From: Pyrus communis
Lineage: Eukaryota > Streptophyta > Magnoliopsida > Rosales > Rosaceae
Direction of reading: 5' to 3'
NCBI RefSeq assembly: GCF_963583255.1
Contig: NC_084810.1
Span: forward strand, 10,313,853-10,377,852
DNA length: 64,000 nucleotides
Positions 1 through 10,997 of the stretch are shown piece by piece. How positions within the stretch are numbered: the first letter of the stretch is position 1; each line of letters starts with the position of its first letter. The notes under the pieces were generated by a model. It worked only from the letters and a program-made list of their open reading frames with translations. It did no database searches and was not told where the DNA came from. Made by a program: the position numbers and the translations under genes.

Positions 1-1006
1 GTGATATGCTCTATGAAGTGTGCTCAGCGCAATGTTCTCCCAATGCAATTTGTGTGATGGTGGAATTTTCTAACCTGAGTAGGTTCTTTGAGTTGGATTT
101 GACCGTTAACAAATTTTGGTAGTTGTTCGAAATTGGTCATAAGGATGGCGTGGGGCATCTAAGGTCTACGTGTCATAAGCTCTTTGATTCTTCAAGCATG
201 GGGGACCAAAAATTGGCCAAAGACACTCAGAAGACCAATGGGGAGTGGGAGTCCGACTGTTTGGCTGAGCTGCGTGTCCAAATGTAGTTTATTAAAGGTA
301 AGCAAACTGCTCTATTATTTGCCTGCTTGAAGTCTAGTAGTGAGATACTCTTGACTTTGGTATTGAATATCTTCTTTCATGTGTAGAAGTTTGGCTCAAC
401 TCCAAAGACTAAGCATGACATGAAGAAGGACCATATTGCCATGGGCATTCTGGCCAAGTATTGTGAATGGTGTTGGTTGCTCAATCCCTTCATAAGAAAA
501 AAGTCGGACTGCCACCTAGAGAGGAGATGAGGCTGATCAAGGAGGAATCATTTCCCCACTTTGGCTCCCACAAAAAATGACAGCCAATTGCTATAATTTT
601 TATTTATTTAGTATTTATTTCCTTCTTTTTATGGTTTTTAATTTTTTAAATTCAAGCGGTACAATTTGATTGATTTTGTTGGCCCCACATTTGGGCCACA
701 TTGTTATACACACAAAATGCCTAACGATAAGGAATAAATTGATGTGCAAGGTAATATATCGAGGACAGACCAAAACTCTGTATGCAATACATAAAAAGAC
801 TAGTGTGATAAAAACCAAAATTAAATTAAAACCTCAGTTTTCCAAACAAACAAACCAAAGTGATGTCTGGAAAAGGAACCTAAATCAATACAAAGACCAT
901 AAATTTGCAAACAAAATTGGCGAAAATTTAATATTTGACGCCTTGTTTGGATTGGTGCTAATTAATACGGAAAAAAAAAGAGAAACGAATTTAATGAACC
1001 GACGTA
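1..1006. repeat. Direct repeat copy 1 (cut by window edge)
   Basis: This stretch matches 6456-7461 almost base for base with scattered substitutions and small indels; both begin with gtgatatgctctatgaagtg and both end with atgaaccgacgt. The copies lie 6.4 kb apart in the same orientation. Neither has LTR-type ends, and the true left end may lie before the window. Short open frames read through it but are broken differently in the two copies, so no gene is called. It is a segmental duplication or an unclassified repeat. Confidence 0.8.
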
Positions 1007-1007
1007 T

Positions 1008-1166
1008 ACTAGAAAGGATTTCATCAGGCAACTCACTAATTCTATCCACCAAGTTGTTCTCGCCCTTAATTTTCTGTTTTCTTCCCAAGTTTTTCTTTTG
1101 TCCTTTTAAAAGGTTCCTAGTACTAGCAGAGGCCGCTCCCTTTAGCACGAAAAAGTGAGAATACAA
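1008..1166 (-). pseudogene. F-box gene fragment (5' end only)
   Basis: On the minus strand a frame starting at 1166 reads through a basic stretch into VDRISELPDEILSSI, the typical opening of an F-box domain in plant F-box/FBD/LRR proteins. The match stops near 1008, exactly where the 1-kb direct repeat begins, so the rest of the F-box and all downstream domains are missing here. Intact members of this family are about 400 residues and serve as substrate receptors in SCF ubiquitin ligases. The open frame that continues to 885 is repeat-derived sequence, not F-box protein. The F-box assignment rests on this short motif alone. Confidence 0.5.
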
Positions 1167-2400
1167 GTTTATGTGGAGAGCGAGTGATTTTGTCCACCGC
1201 GTTGCAGTTGCGCTTGTTTTTCCCCAAAGTGTTTTCCTCTTCTTGTTGCCTTCCCAAAGTTGTGCTCATCTTTCTAATAGAACAACAGGCACCCCCAAAG
1301 GAAAAACAACAACAACGGACCAAGTGAGGACTAATGAGTGATACAAGGAGGCGTTCAAATACATGATTCCATGGAAATAACTATTAACTATTAATAATAC
1401 TTCCATCCCCCGAGGCCGAGCCCGAGCCCGAGCCCGAGTAGGATGCACGCATACCACCCTTGCAAACAAGGTATTTTCATCTTACAAAACTTCATAATCC
1501 TATAACCGTTCAATATCTTAATCATCATATAAAGATCACTGTGACGATAAATCTTTCAAATTGACGGAGATGGTTTAGTCATCCACAATTCAAAATGTAT
1601 CAAATAAATGGACGGTTAGACGTGGTAACTGCAGCGCAAGGTTTTTTTCTATACATCAGAATGACTAAATGACCTTCGACTCGAATGATTTTTTCAGAGG
1701 ATGATCCATGAATACAGATAGCGAGAAATTGAACGGTTAAGATTACGGAATTTCAAGGATGAATAAATAGATATCTAGGAACCAGAAAAAAGAGGAAAAA
1801 AAAAAAAAAAAAGAGCGTACCTTGTTTTTGGCTGCCAATTGAGAGGCTGGGCGCACCCTTTTAGTCATCAGATCTGGCAGGGCAACGTTTCTTCCCTCTT
1901 AATAATCTTTCTGACTACAAATAATTCAAACCAAGATATGGTCTATGCCTAGTGCAAGTAATTCAAACCTCCGTTGGCGGGCGGTACAAGAGAATTTTAT
2001 TGATACGAATAAAAAGTTCCGCCTAGTCACGAGGCGGAGGGAATTGAAAGTGGCCCAAACAAAATTCCAGAGAATAAATTTATCTCCAAAACACAAAAAT
2101 CCAATCACGCTTGAATGACTCGGAAAGAAAAGAAGAGAAAACAGTAATACCCCAAATCAAGCGGTTGGGGTTGTCTCCTGGTTGAAGATGTTCTTAGAAA
2201 ACTGTGACAGTACTGCAGGCAGTGGTTGAATAGTTTTCTGTATTCATTAACAACAAAGAAACCAAAATATATACCAATACAAATACATCGAACCCCCCAG
2301 TTCAAAAGGAGAGAGGTATAACAAGTTAGTCTTGTTCGGTTTGTCCAAGTCCATTAATTAAAAGGAAAACAGGTTTCCCAGATTGCTATTTCCCACGTGT

Positions 2401-2404
<4 letters not shown>
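1167..2404. other. Non-coding stretch, no gene seen
   Basis: No frame here has a recognisable domain. The stretch contains a short run of the hexamer gcccga near 1415-1438, a poly-A run near 1797-1812, and AT-rich spacer. Small open frames such as 2105-2305 minus have no supporting motifs. Confidence 0.5.
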
Positions 2405-2436
<32 letters not shown>

Positions 2437-2577
2437 AACAAACGATATTATCGGATGAGCTTAGTCTCACAATGAATTATCAATAATGTGGTTCAAACTC
2501 GCATTTGGTGAGAATCAAACTTAAGACCTCTCACTTACAAGTGAAGATGAATATCATTATACCGTAATACTAAGTGA
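2405..2577 (-). mobile_element. tRNA-derived SINE, minus orientation
   Basis: A run of about 29 T residues at 2407-2435 is the poly-A tail of a short element lying on the minus strand. Read on that strand, the element begins gtcacttagtattacgg, has degenerate tRNA-type A and B boxes (the B-box region reads aagtttgattc), and ends aatatcgtttgttca before the tail. The heptamer cccacgt occurs just outside both ends (2392-2398 and 2579-2585), a likely target duplication. The body matches three other SINE copies in this window. Confidence 0.75.
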
Positions 2578-2585
2578 CCCCACGT

Positions 2586-3030
2586 ACCACTTTTAGATAC
2601 ATCTAATCTAAACCATCTAACTACTAAAAGTAGGGTACATGAAGTAGTAAGACTTATTTTGTACTGTGGACTGTATTTTTCTTGCCAATTAAATTACTAT
2701 TACACCCTTTTATACATACCTGAAAGAAAAATTAGGAATGAAAAATGTGAACTGTTAATGCTCAAAATTGTAAGGTTAACAAACTAGAACAATGAACCCA
2801 TGGGGGGCTTGGTATATGAACTGAAATGAAATGGACACAATGATATAAAGTGGTTCTTCCATAAATAGGGCTATGTCCACTATAGTCTGTTCATAAATTT
2901 GTGTTACAACCGAATCGGTTTGGGAGCCCTCCCCATGTGTAATCTCATCCCCTAATTTCACTATTTGCATCTACATTTCCTATTCGTATCTCGTAGTTAT
3001 GATGCGTTTATATTTGCAGCGCAAAACATC
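2586..3030. other. Non-coding stretch, no gene seen
   Basis: AT-rich sequence with no coding signal or recognisable repeat end. Confidence 0.4.
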
Positions 3031-3610
3031 TGTTATACTAAATGGAATTCTACGTGGACGTATTAGTGACACATCCCAAATCATGAATGCATTGATTTTA
3101 CGCACACTATTGATATGGCGGCAAAGACTTAAAATTTGAAATATCACTTGGTAAATGAAGCAAAAAACAATTGAATAACCTAGAAACAGTAATACATACC
3201 TCTCAAGCATCAAGATATGAATCTGTGTGAACAAAACCTAATCAACAATTTATCAAAACAAACTTGATCAACAAATCTAGCAAAAAACCTAATTAACGAT
3301 TCGACACTTACTCAACATTGCTGAACTTGTGAGTATGTGCGATTTTATTCAAAGTCGTCCACACTCTTGCGGTTTGAGAGTGCCAAGAATCTTGACCTCT
3401 CGGCGTGTTTAGAAAAACATCATCCGCAACAGTCCACATCAGCCATAAATGGTGCGTACACAACACATGCAAATTTCCGCAGTCTCTTCCTTTGACAAAA
3501 AATGCACCTGCAAAATAATAACACATAAGATTAAGGCCAAAAGCCTCACGCGCCCACAATGAATTGGGGTTGGGGTGCTTTGGCCGAAGAATCTCGAATG
3601 CCAAAGTTAG
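3030..3610 (-). pseudogene. Gene-like repeat, copy 1 (fragment)
   Basis: This block recurs in the same orientation at 8490-8609 plus 13547-13740 (split by a copia element) and inverted at 14085-14520. The minus-strand frame at 3308-3604 contains HLWLMWTVADDVFLN and PRGQDSWHSQTARVW; the inverted copy still encodes HYLWLMWSVA before stops. The shared peptide suggests an old exon of a real gene. I do not recognise the protein; F-box/LRR-type sequence near 13.8-14.0 kb makes the same broken F-box family a possibility, but this is inference. Confidence 0.45.
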
Positions 3611-4005
3611 AATTATGAAAAGAATGTGTTTGAGTGTTTGTGGGTAGCAAAAAGCCTCTTGAACTTTGGAGATAAATGGTGTATTTATAGGAGAAATGGA
3701 GGAGATGGGCCGGCCTTCTAAGGTTTAGGGGTGGCCGGCCCTAGGCTTGTGTTTAAGTGGGAATATTCCGAGATATTTGTGCAAATAAATATCTTGGAGT
3801 AATTAGGTAAATATCCTAAATAGATGGGATTAGGATTACTTACTTAAAATAAGTCTTCTTTGATTATGAATGTATTTATGATAAGAATAAGGGATTATTC
3901 TACCATAAATACCTTTGACTTTTCCTACGAGCAGGGGTGCCTTGAGCAGTTGTTGATCTCTGTTTGCTCTACCTCAGTTGTGCATGGTGAATGAGGCTGC
4001 TCCCT
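3611..4005. other. Non-coding stretch, no gene seen
   Basis: The sequence between the gene-like fragment and the hAT-like terminus has no open frame with a recognisable motif. It holds a short repeated ggccggcc motif around 3710-3740. Confidence 0.4.
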
Positions 4006-4007
4006 GC

Positions 4008-4200
4008 TTAGGCCTGGTAAACGGGTCGTGTCTGTCGTGTTCTTGTCATTTTCGTGTAACACCTGTTATCTTAACGGGTCGTATCGTGTCACACCCGTTA
4101 TCTTAACGGGTCCTTAACAGGTCGGGTCACTTTACCCAACGGGGCGTACTAAACGGGTAAAGTGACCCGACCCGTTATGACCCGCTATGACCCATTAAGA
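4008..4200. mobile_element. hAT-like transposon end (single terminus)
   Basis: The stretch starts taggcctggtaaacgggtcg and then repeats the motif aacgggtc and its complement gacccgtt many times, including gttatcttaacgggtc twice. Dense subterminal repeats of this kind behind a tagg-type end are typical of plant hAT elements and their non-autonomous derivatives. I find no matching opposite end nearby, so the element is truncated or its other end was lost. No transposase is seen. Confidence 0.45.
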
Positions 4201-4505
4201 AAAATGTATTTTTTTCTTAAATTTTCACATACCACACATTGCCACATAAATATTACTCTAAAACATTAAAACACATTTGTCGTTTAAGTACTACATCTAC
4301 ACTTGAAAATAAGAGCCTAATAAACAAACATCCATACACTACTAGTCTATTACAAAATATTAAATGTGCAAGGATATGCAAAATGAAAGAGTTTTTGTTT
4401 TCAAGGTTGTGAAGCCTTTCTCAAAAGTTTAAACCTTGCCAATGGAACTCCAAGCTTGCATATTATTCCTTTTACAAAATCTTCAATTTTCATCGATCAT
4501 CATGA

Positions 4506-6237
4506 CATAAGATTTTGTGGTATCCACCAGTGTAAATATTTTAAATTGAAGATCGAATTCATTCATTGTATTCATATAGGGTCAAGGAGTGTACCTGTAA
4601 AAAATCATCAAAATCGGAGTTAAAATAACCGTTAAATCGTGATTTTTTGTTGATAACCGTTGAAAAGTTTTGTCTCGTTACTTGATCTCTGAATGTTTGT
4701 TTTTTGCGATTTTTGGCGTATGCGATCTTGAAGCATATACGAATAAGTTTGATGGTTGGATCATTGAAATTATTTTCGTAGAATGCGTATCCCATCAAAA
4801 TGATAGATTCACTAACACTCAAGAGTTTATTTATATTTTTATTAAGTATAACATAAGATTTTGTGGTATCCACTAGGGTAAATATTTTAAATTGAAGATC
4901 GAATTCATTCATTGTATTCATATAGGGTCAAGGAGTGTAGCTGTAAAAAATCATCAAAATTAGAGTTAAAATAACCGTTAAATCGTGATTTTTTGTTGAT
5001 AACCGTCAAAAAGTTTTGTCCCATTACTTGATCTCTGAATGTCTGTTTTTTGCAATTTTTGGCATATGCGATCTTGAAGTATATACAAACATGTTTGACG
5101 GTTGGATCATTGAAACTAGTTTCGTAGAATGTGTATCCCATCAAAACAATAGATTCACTAACACTTTAGAGTTTATTCATACCTTCATTAAGTATAACAT
5201 AAGATTTTGCGGTATCCACTAGTGTAAATATTTTAATTGAAGATCGAGTTCATTCATTGTATTAATATAGGGTCAAGGAGTGTACCTGTAAAAAATCATC
5301 AATATCGGGGTTAAAATAACCGTTAAATCGTGATTTTTTGTTGATAACCGTTAAAAAGTTTTGTCTCGTTACTTGATCTCTGAATGTTTGTTTTTTGCGA
5401 TTTTTGGCATATGCGATCTTGAAGTATATACGAATAATTTTGGTGGTTGGATCATTGAAATTATTTTCGTACAATGCGTATCCCATCAAAATGATAGATT
5501 CGCTAACACTTAAGAGTTTATTTATACTTTCATTAAGTATAACATAAGATTTTATGGTATCCACTAGGGTGAATATTTTAAATTGAAGATCGAATTCATT
5601 CATTGTATTCATATAGGGTCAAGGAGTGTAGCTGTAAAAAATCATCAAAATTAGAGTTAAAATAACCGTTAAATCGTGATTTTTCGTCAATAACTGTCGA
5701 AAAGTTTTGTCCCATTACTTGATCTTTGAATGTTTGTTTTTTGCAATTTTTGGCGTATGCGTCTTGAAGTATATACAAACATGTTTGACGGTTGGATCAT
5801 TAAAACTAGTTTTGTAGAATGTGTATCTCATCAAAACAATAGATTCACTAACACTTTAGAGTTTATTCATACTTTCATTCATTAAGTATAACATAAGATT
5901 TTGTGGTATCCACTAGTGTAAATATTTTAATTGAAGATTGAGTTCATTCATTGTATTCATATAGGATCAAGGAGTGTAGCCGTAAAAAATCATCAAAATC
6001 GGAGTTAAAATAACTGTTAAATCGTGATTTTTCATTAATAATCGTCGAAAAGTTTTGTTTCGTTACTTGATCTCTGAATGTTTGGTTTTTGTGATTTTTA
6101 GTGTATGCAATCTCGAAGCATATACAAACAATTTTGATGGTTCGATTGTTGAAATTAATTTCATAGGATGCGTATACCATCAAAACGATAGATTTACTAA
6201 CACTTAAGAGTTTATTCATACTTTTATTAAGTATGAA
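4506..6237. repeat. Satellite block: five ~346-bp units in A-B-A-B-A order
   Basis: Each unit opens with cataagattttgtgg-like sequence, at 4506, 4852, 5198, 5543 and 5892, giving lengths of 346, 346, 345, 349 and about 346 bp. Units 1, 3 and 5 share variants such as tcggagtt, tttgcgat and ttattttcgtagaatgcg. Units 2 and 4 share ttagagtt, gtcccatt, tttgcaat and catgtttgacgg. The alternation means a ~693-bp dimer was itself duplicated. Minus-strand open frames of 60-120 codons recur in each unit, but the period is not a multiple of three, so they are by-products of AT-rich sequence. Confidence 0.85.
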
Positions 6238-6250
6238 TAAACTCTTAAGT
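6202..6250. repeat. Perfect 22-bp inverted repeat closing the satellite
   Basis: Positions 6202-6223 and 6229-6250 are exact reverse complements separated by 5 bases. The left arm is the normal end of a satellite unit (acttaagagtttattcata...); the right arm is its mirror image, after which satellite similarity stops. It looks like a fold-back join at the edge of the array rather than a gene terminator. Confidence 0.85.
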
Positions 6251-6455
6251 AATTGGCCCTGATGAGCTGTTCTCGGATTTTCTAGAGTAATTTAGGCATG
6301 TAATCCCATCTGGAGTTCATGTGAGGCGCTTGAAAGGCAGAGGTAATCATGAACTATGAACTAAAGTTGCTTGAAACATGGAGGAGAGCTATCAATTTTG
6401 TTCAAACTATTTTGTGTTGGGATTCACCTTTCCATGTTGTGCTTCTACAAAGAGG

Positions 6456-7461
6456 TGATATGCTCTATGAAGTGTGTTGTGCGTAGTGTTCTCCCAATGC
6501 AATTTGTGTGATGGTGAAATTTTGTAACATGAGTAGGTTCTTTGATCCACATTTAACCGTTAACAAATTCTGATAGTTCTTTGAAATTGGTCATTAAGAT
6601 GGCGTGGGGCAGCTAAGGTCTATGTGTTGTAAGCTCTTTGATTTTTCAAGTAGGGGGGGACCACGAATAGGCCAAAGCCACTCAGAAGATCTGTGGTGAA
6701 TGAGAGTCCAACTCTTCAGCTGAGCTATGCGTCCCAGTGAAGCTTATTGGAGGTAAGTGAATTGCTTTATTCCTTGCATGCTTGAAGTCTAGTAGTGAGC
6801 TGCTCTTGGCTTTGGTATTAAATATCTTCTTTCATGTGCAAAAGTTTGGCTCAACTCCAAAGACTAAGCCTGACGTGAAAAAGGACCATGTTGCCATGGG
6901 CATTCCAGCTAAGTATCGTGAATGGCGTTGGCTACTCAGTCATTTCATAAGAAAATAGCCAAACTGCAACCTATAGAGGAGATTAGGCTGATCAAGGAGG
7001 AAGAATTTCCCCACTTTGGCCCCACAAAAATGACAGCCAATTTTATAATTAATAGTATTTATTTCCTTTTCTTTTATGGTTTTTAATTTTCTATTTTTTT
7101 AATCTATGTGGCACAATTTGATTGGTTTTGTTGGCCCTACATTTGTGCCACATGATCATAAATACAAAATATCTAACGATAAGGATGAAATTGATGTGTA
7201 AGGTGAAATATCGAGGACGGGCCAAAACTGTGCATGCAATACATAAAAAGACTAGTGTGATAAAAACCAAAATTAAATTAAAATCTCAGTTTCCCAAGCA
7301 AACAAATCAACTGGTGCCTGGCAAAGGAACCTAAATGGATACAAAAACTGTCATAAAGTTGCAAAAAAAAAATTGGCGAGAATTTAATATTTGACACCCT
7401 TGTTTGGATTGGAGCTAATTATCGTGGGAAAGAAAGAGAAACGGATTTAATGAACCGACGT
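6456..7461. repeat. Direct repeat copy 2
   Basis: Second copy of the ~1-kb sequence at 1-1006. The shared sequence ends at atgaaccgacgt; beyond it this copy runs into tttcactggcaatccgcg, whereas copy 1 runs into the F-box fragment. The differing downstream neighbours fix the right-hand border of the duplicated unit. Sequence at 6251-6455 is also non-coding and may belong to the same unit, since the corresponding part of copy 1 lies outside the window. Confidence 0.8.
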
Positions 7462-7681
7462 TTCACTGGCAATCCGCGTGAAAGCCGAAAGGCTTCGGTG
7501 GGGTTAAGTTTCACTAAAGCCAGGTCACACACTAAAAAGCCAGGATCACCAGTGTGGCAATTCAAACGGTTCAAATAAGAAAACTCTCAATGGGGGATTT
7601 TGTATTTTGATTTTTTTTTTGTTTTGTTTATCCTCCACAAATAAAAAGAGAGAACAAATCGACTATTACAGAACCAGATTT

Positions 7682-8417
7682 TGTTGGAGAATAATTCAGA
7701 AAATAAATAAAAATGACATAAATACTGATTCTTTATTAATGAAAAATACTTACAATACAGAATGAAATAAATGAAATCATTACAGGAATTAAAATGATAC
7801 TAACTTGATTGAATCATAGATAGAGGCTAGCGCAAAAGTTATGTCCTTCAAACAATATTTCCGTCCGACTCTTGTGCTTGTGGTTCTACGACTTCTACTT
7901 GATCAGGATACAACTATCTAATTCTACAACCCGCACTGGATTATAGAATTCTGGCGAATTGCTTTGTATGTTTACTCTTTGAGATTTTGAACGGAAGAGA
8001 AAGAAGAATGAAAAAGAAGATTCTATTTGGAAACTGAGAATGTAATTACATAGTTTGTTTCATACCCCTTCAAATACCTGTTGAACGTATTTGAAAATGC
8101 ACAACTCTTTCTAAAAGTTGCATCTCTTAATCAAAACAATTTTTAATTAATATGTTAATTTAAAATTCAATTCGAAATTAAAATTAATGAACTCTGATTA
8201 ATTTTAACTTCCAAGGCCCTTGCCTTGATTAATTAATATTAATTTTGTTAGGCTATATTACATAAGCCTAATCCACACAATCATAAGGACCAAGCCTTCA
8301 ATCCTTTTCCAAATAGTTCAAATCCTAAGTACTAGTATAAAGGACTAGACCTATATATAGGTCATTGTGAACCATGCTTTTACCAATGTGGGACTATGAG
8401 TCTCAAAACCTCCAACA
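7682..8417 (-). mobile_element. Solo LTR (736 bp)
   Basis: The element starts tgttggagaa, ends acctccaaca, and is bounded by the exact 5-bp duplication gattt at 7677-7681 and 8418-8422. A complete LTR without interior and with a target duplication is the product of recombination between the two LTRs of a former element. On the minus strand it begins tgttggaggttttgagac and continues through a gtcccacatt motif to a TATA-like cctatatatagg, the usual promoter layout of plant copia LTRs, so minus orientation is preferred. Confidence 0.85.
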
Positions 8418-8489
8418 GATTTTCCAAAATTTCCAAAAATCAAAGATACACGGCCGCAACCATGTCTGAACTCCTCCCTGCATTTGGAT

Positions 8490-8609
8490 CTGCATTTATC
8501 TGAACAAAACATAATCAACAATTTATCAAAATAAACTTAATCAACGAATCTAATAAAAACCCTAATTAACGATTTGACACTTACTCAACGTTGATGTTGA
8601 TGAACTTGT
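8490..8609 (-). repeat. Gene-like repeat copy 2, part interrupted by copia
   Basis: This segment matches 3225-3330 and, inverted, 14265-14385. It stops at gaacttgt, where the copia element begins; the continuation resumes after the element at 13547. The uninterrupted paralogue at 3325 reads straight through this point, which confirms the insertion site. Confidence 0.75.
8605..8609. other. Target site duplication cttgt (left) of copia element
   Basis: cttgt precedes the LTR here and follows the other LTR at 13542-13546. Removing the element and one copy restores the order seen in the paralogue near 3325. Confidence 0.9.
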
Positions 8610-8841
8610 TGTGGAAAATATGGAAGAGAATGCTTTTTCTCATTATATTTCTCTACAAGATTACAAGGATATATATACATGATACAAGTGTGTAGGTAGG
8701 ACAAGGTAGCCGTCCTAGTGTGTAGGTAGGACAAGGTAGGACGGCTGTAGGACGACTAGTGTGTAGGTAGGACAAGGTAGGACGGCTGTAGGACGGTTGT
8801 AGGACGGCTTGACGGCTGTAGGACGGCTAATTCTTCCAATA
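8610..8841 (-). repeat. Copia 3' LTR (232 bp)
   Basis: The plus-strand reading runs tgtggaaaatatgg ... ttcttccaata. About half of it is a minisatellite built from aggtaggac and ggacggctgta motifs. It lies directly after the polypurine tract of the minus-strand element. Confidence 0.9.
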
Positions 8842-8851
8842 CTCCCCTCAA
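8842..8851 (-). other. Copia polypurine tract
   Basis: On the minus strand the sequence ttgaggggag ends exactly at the 3' LTR boundary. This is the expected primer site for plus-strand DNA synthesis. Confidence 0.8.
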
Positions 8852-10997
8852 GCTGGATCAAGGAGGTTAATTGATCCAAGCTTGGAGAGCAGACTTTGAA
8901 ACTGAGGAGAAGCAAGAGACTTCGTGAAAATATCAGCAAGTTGATCTTGGCTTCGAGTGAATGTGGTTTGAATTACCTTGGACTGGACTTGTTCCCGAAC
9001 GTAGTGACAGTCAACTTCAATGTGTTTGGTGCGTTCATGGAACACCGGATTGGAGGCAATATGCATAGCTGCTTGATTGTCACAGAAAAGAGACATAGGT
9101 GTGTTGATTGGGAACCTCAAGTCCGAGAGAAGGCCCTTGAGCCAAATGAGTTCACATGCAGTGGAAGCCATGGCTCTATACTCAGCTTCGGCACTTGAGC
9201 GAGCAATTACATTTTGTTTTTTGCTCTTCCATGTCACGAGGTTTCCTCCAACCAACGTGCAGTATCCAGTAGTGGATTTTCTATCAATAGCATTCCCTGC
9301 CCAGTCAGCATCGATGTAGGCAATGATTTGAGTATGACCATTGTTTTTCATGACGATTCCCCGACCAATGGAGCCTTTGAGGTATCTGAGAATTCTTTTA
9401 ACAACATTTAAATGAGCTTCAGTGGGTGCATGCATGAATTGGCTTACAAGACTAACGGCGTAAGTTATATCCGGTCTGGTGATGGTGAGATATATAAGCT
9501 TACCCACCAATCGTTGGTAGTAACTGATATCACTGAGAGGTTCTCCTGTCAAGTCCAACTTCAATTTGCTATCAAGAGGAGTACGAGTTGGTTTGCAATC
9601 CATCATCTTCACTTCTTGAAGTAAGTCAATCACATATTTCCTTTGACTCAAAAAAAGTCCCTTGGGGGAAGTGGCCAGTTCAATCCCAAAGAAGTATTTT
9701 AAAACTCCTAAGTCTTTAATGGCAAATTGTTGATGAAGAGAATGTTTAAGAGTGTGAATCTCATCAATGTTATCACCTGTGATGATGATATCATCAACAT
9801 AGATTAGTACAACTAATTTGCCAACTGATCCTATTCGAACAAACAGGGAGGAATCAGCATGACTTCTCTTGAACCCAAAATTTTCAAGAACCGAGCTCAG
9901 TTTGGCATACCAGGCACGAGGAGATTGTTTCAAGCCATAGATTGACTTATGAAGCTTGCAAGCCATACCTGAATTCTGTGCTTGTGGATGACCCGGGGGT
10001 AGTTGCATGTAGACTTCCTCTTTGAGGTCTCCATGTAAAAAAGCATTTTTTACATCCATTTGGTACAATGGCCATTCATGGTTCACTGCAACAGATAACA
10101 AAACCCTTATTGTGCTCATCTTAGCCACGGGAGCAAATGTCTCCTTATAGTCCACTCCAAAAGTTTGAGTAAAACCGCGAGCCACCAATCTTGCCTTGTG
10201 TCGTTCAATTGAGCCATCAGAATTAAACTTGATTTTATAGACCCATCGACTGCCTACCACCTTCTTGCCTTTGGGAAGTTGAACTACACTCCAGGTTTTA
10301 TTTTCATTCAAGGCTTTGAGTTCTTCTTCCATGGCTAGACTCCACACAACTTGACGATTGGCTTCTTGAAAGTTCCTTGGTTCACTTTCATAGGACAGTT
10401 TACTGAGGAAAACTACATGAGAGTGAGAGACTTTGGAGTAATTTACAAACTTGTGAATAGGGTACCTGGCATGGTAAGTTTCATAGTCTTGCAGCCTTGA
10501 TGGTGGATGTCGATCTCGAGTCGGATTCCTGCAGGTTTTACCTGGGATCACAATAGGTTCAGCTCCACTCTCTTGTATAAATGTTGTGTTATGGTCATGG
10601 GGAACTACTTGTGCTTCTGAGGCTTCAGTGTCATCTCCAATAAGCAGGTTGTCATTAAGAGTTGCATGAGAATCCCGGTTGTGAGGTAGTGAATGGACAC
10701 AATCACTTGGTTCGACTGAATTTGGCAATGGGAAGAGATCTAGGAAATGCTCCCCCTGACGATTTTGATCTGATGATTTGTTGAAATATGGTTGGTTTTC
10801 ATCAAACCGTACATCTCTTGAGACAAACATCTTCCTGGAGCACGGATTGTAGCATTTGTACCCTTTTTGGGTGGAGGAGTATCCCATGAAAACACACTTG
10901 ACAGCTTTGGGATCAAGCTTGTCTCGGTGATGGGATTGAATATGAACATAACAGGTACATCCAAAGATTCTCAGATGGGAAAGATTAATTTTTTTTG
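8848..10997 (-). CDS. Copia pol, C-terminal part: reverse transcriptase and RNase H
   Basis: The frame continues the copia polyprotein after a frameshift in a run of eight A residues (10989-10997 region). It begins with [12 protein letters not shown], the conserved post-integrase segment, then a variable linker. The reverse transcriptase follows with [20 protein letters not shown], the ETFAPV motif, the copia-type [11 protein letters not shown] and the catalytic YVDD at about 9780-9808. RNase H ends the protein with [16 protein letters not shown] and FCDNQAAMH near 9070-9210. The stop TAA-side end lies just inside the polypurine tract. An apparent start codon at 11106 is out of the true frame at its beginning. 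Length and motif set are those of a functional copia pol; only the frameshift breaks it. Confidence 0.9.

Noticed and set aside
670..1158. 162-codon plus-strand frame
   Set aside because: It spans the repeat border and overlaps the better supported F-box fragment on the other strand; the second repeat copy breaks it.
4559..6219. Repeated minus-strand open frames (60-120 codons) with similar peptides in the satellite
   Set aside because: They repeat because the DNA repeats; the period is not a multiple of three, units are separately interrupted, and no promoter or domain is visible.
4506..6237. Regular repeats that could suggest a CRISPR array
   Set aside because: Units are ~346 bp with no unique spacers, and the genome is a plant.
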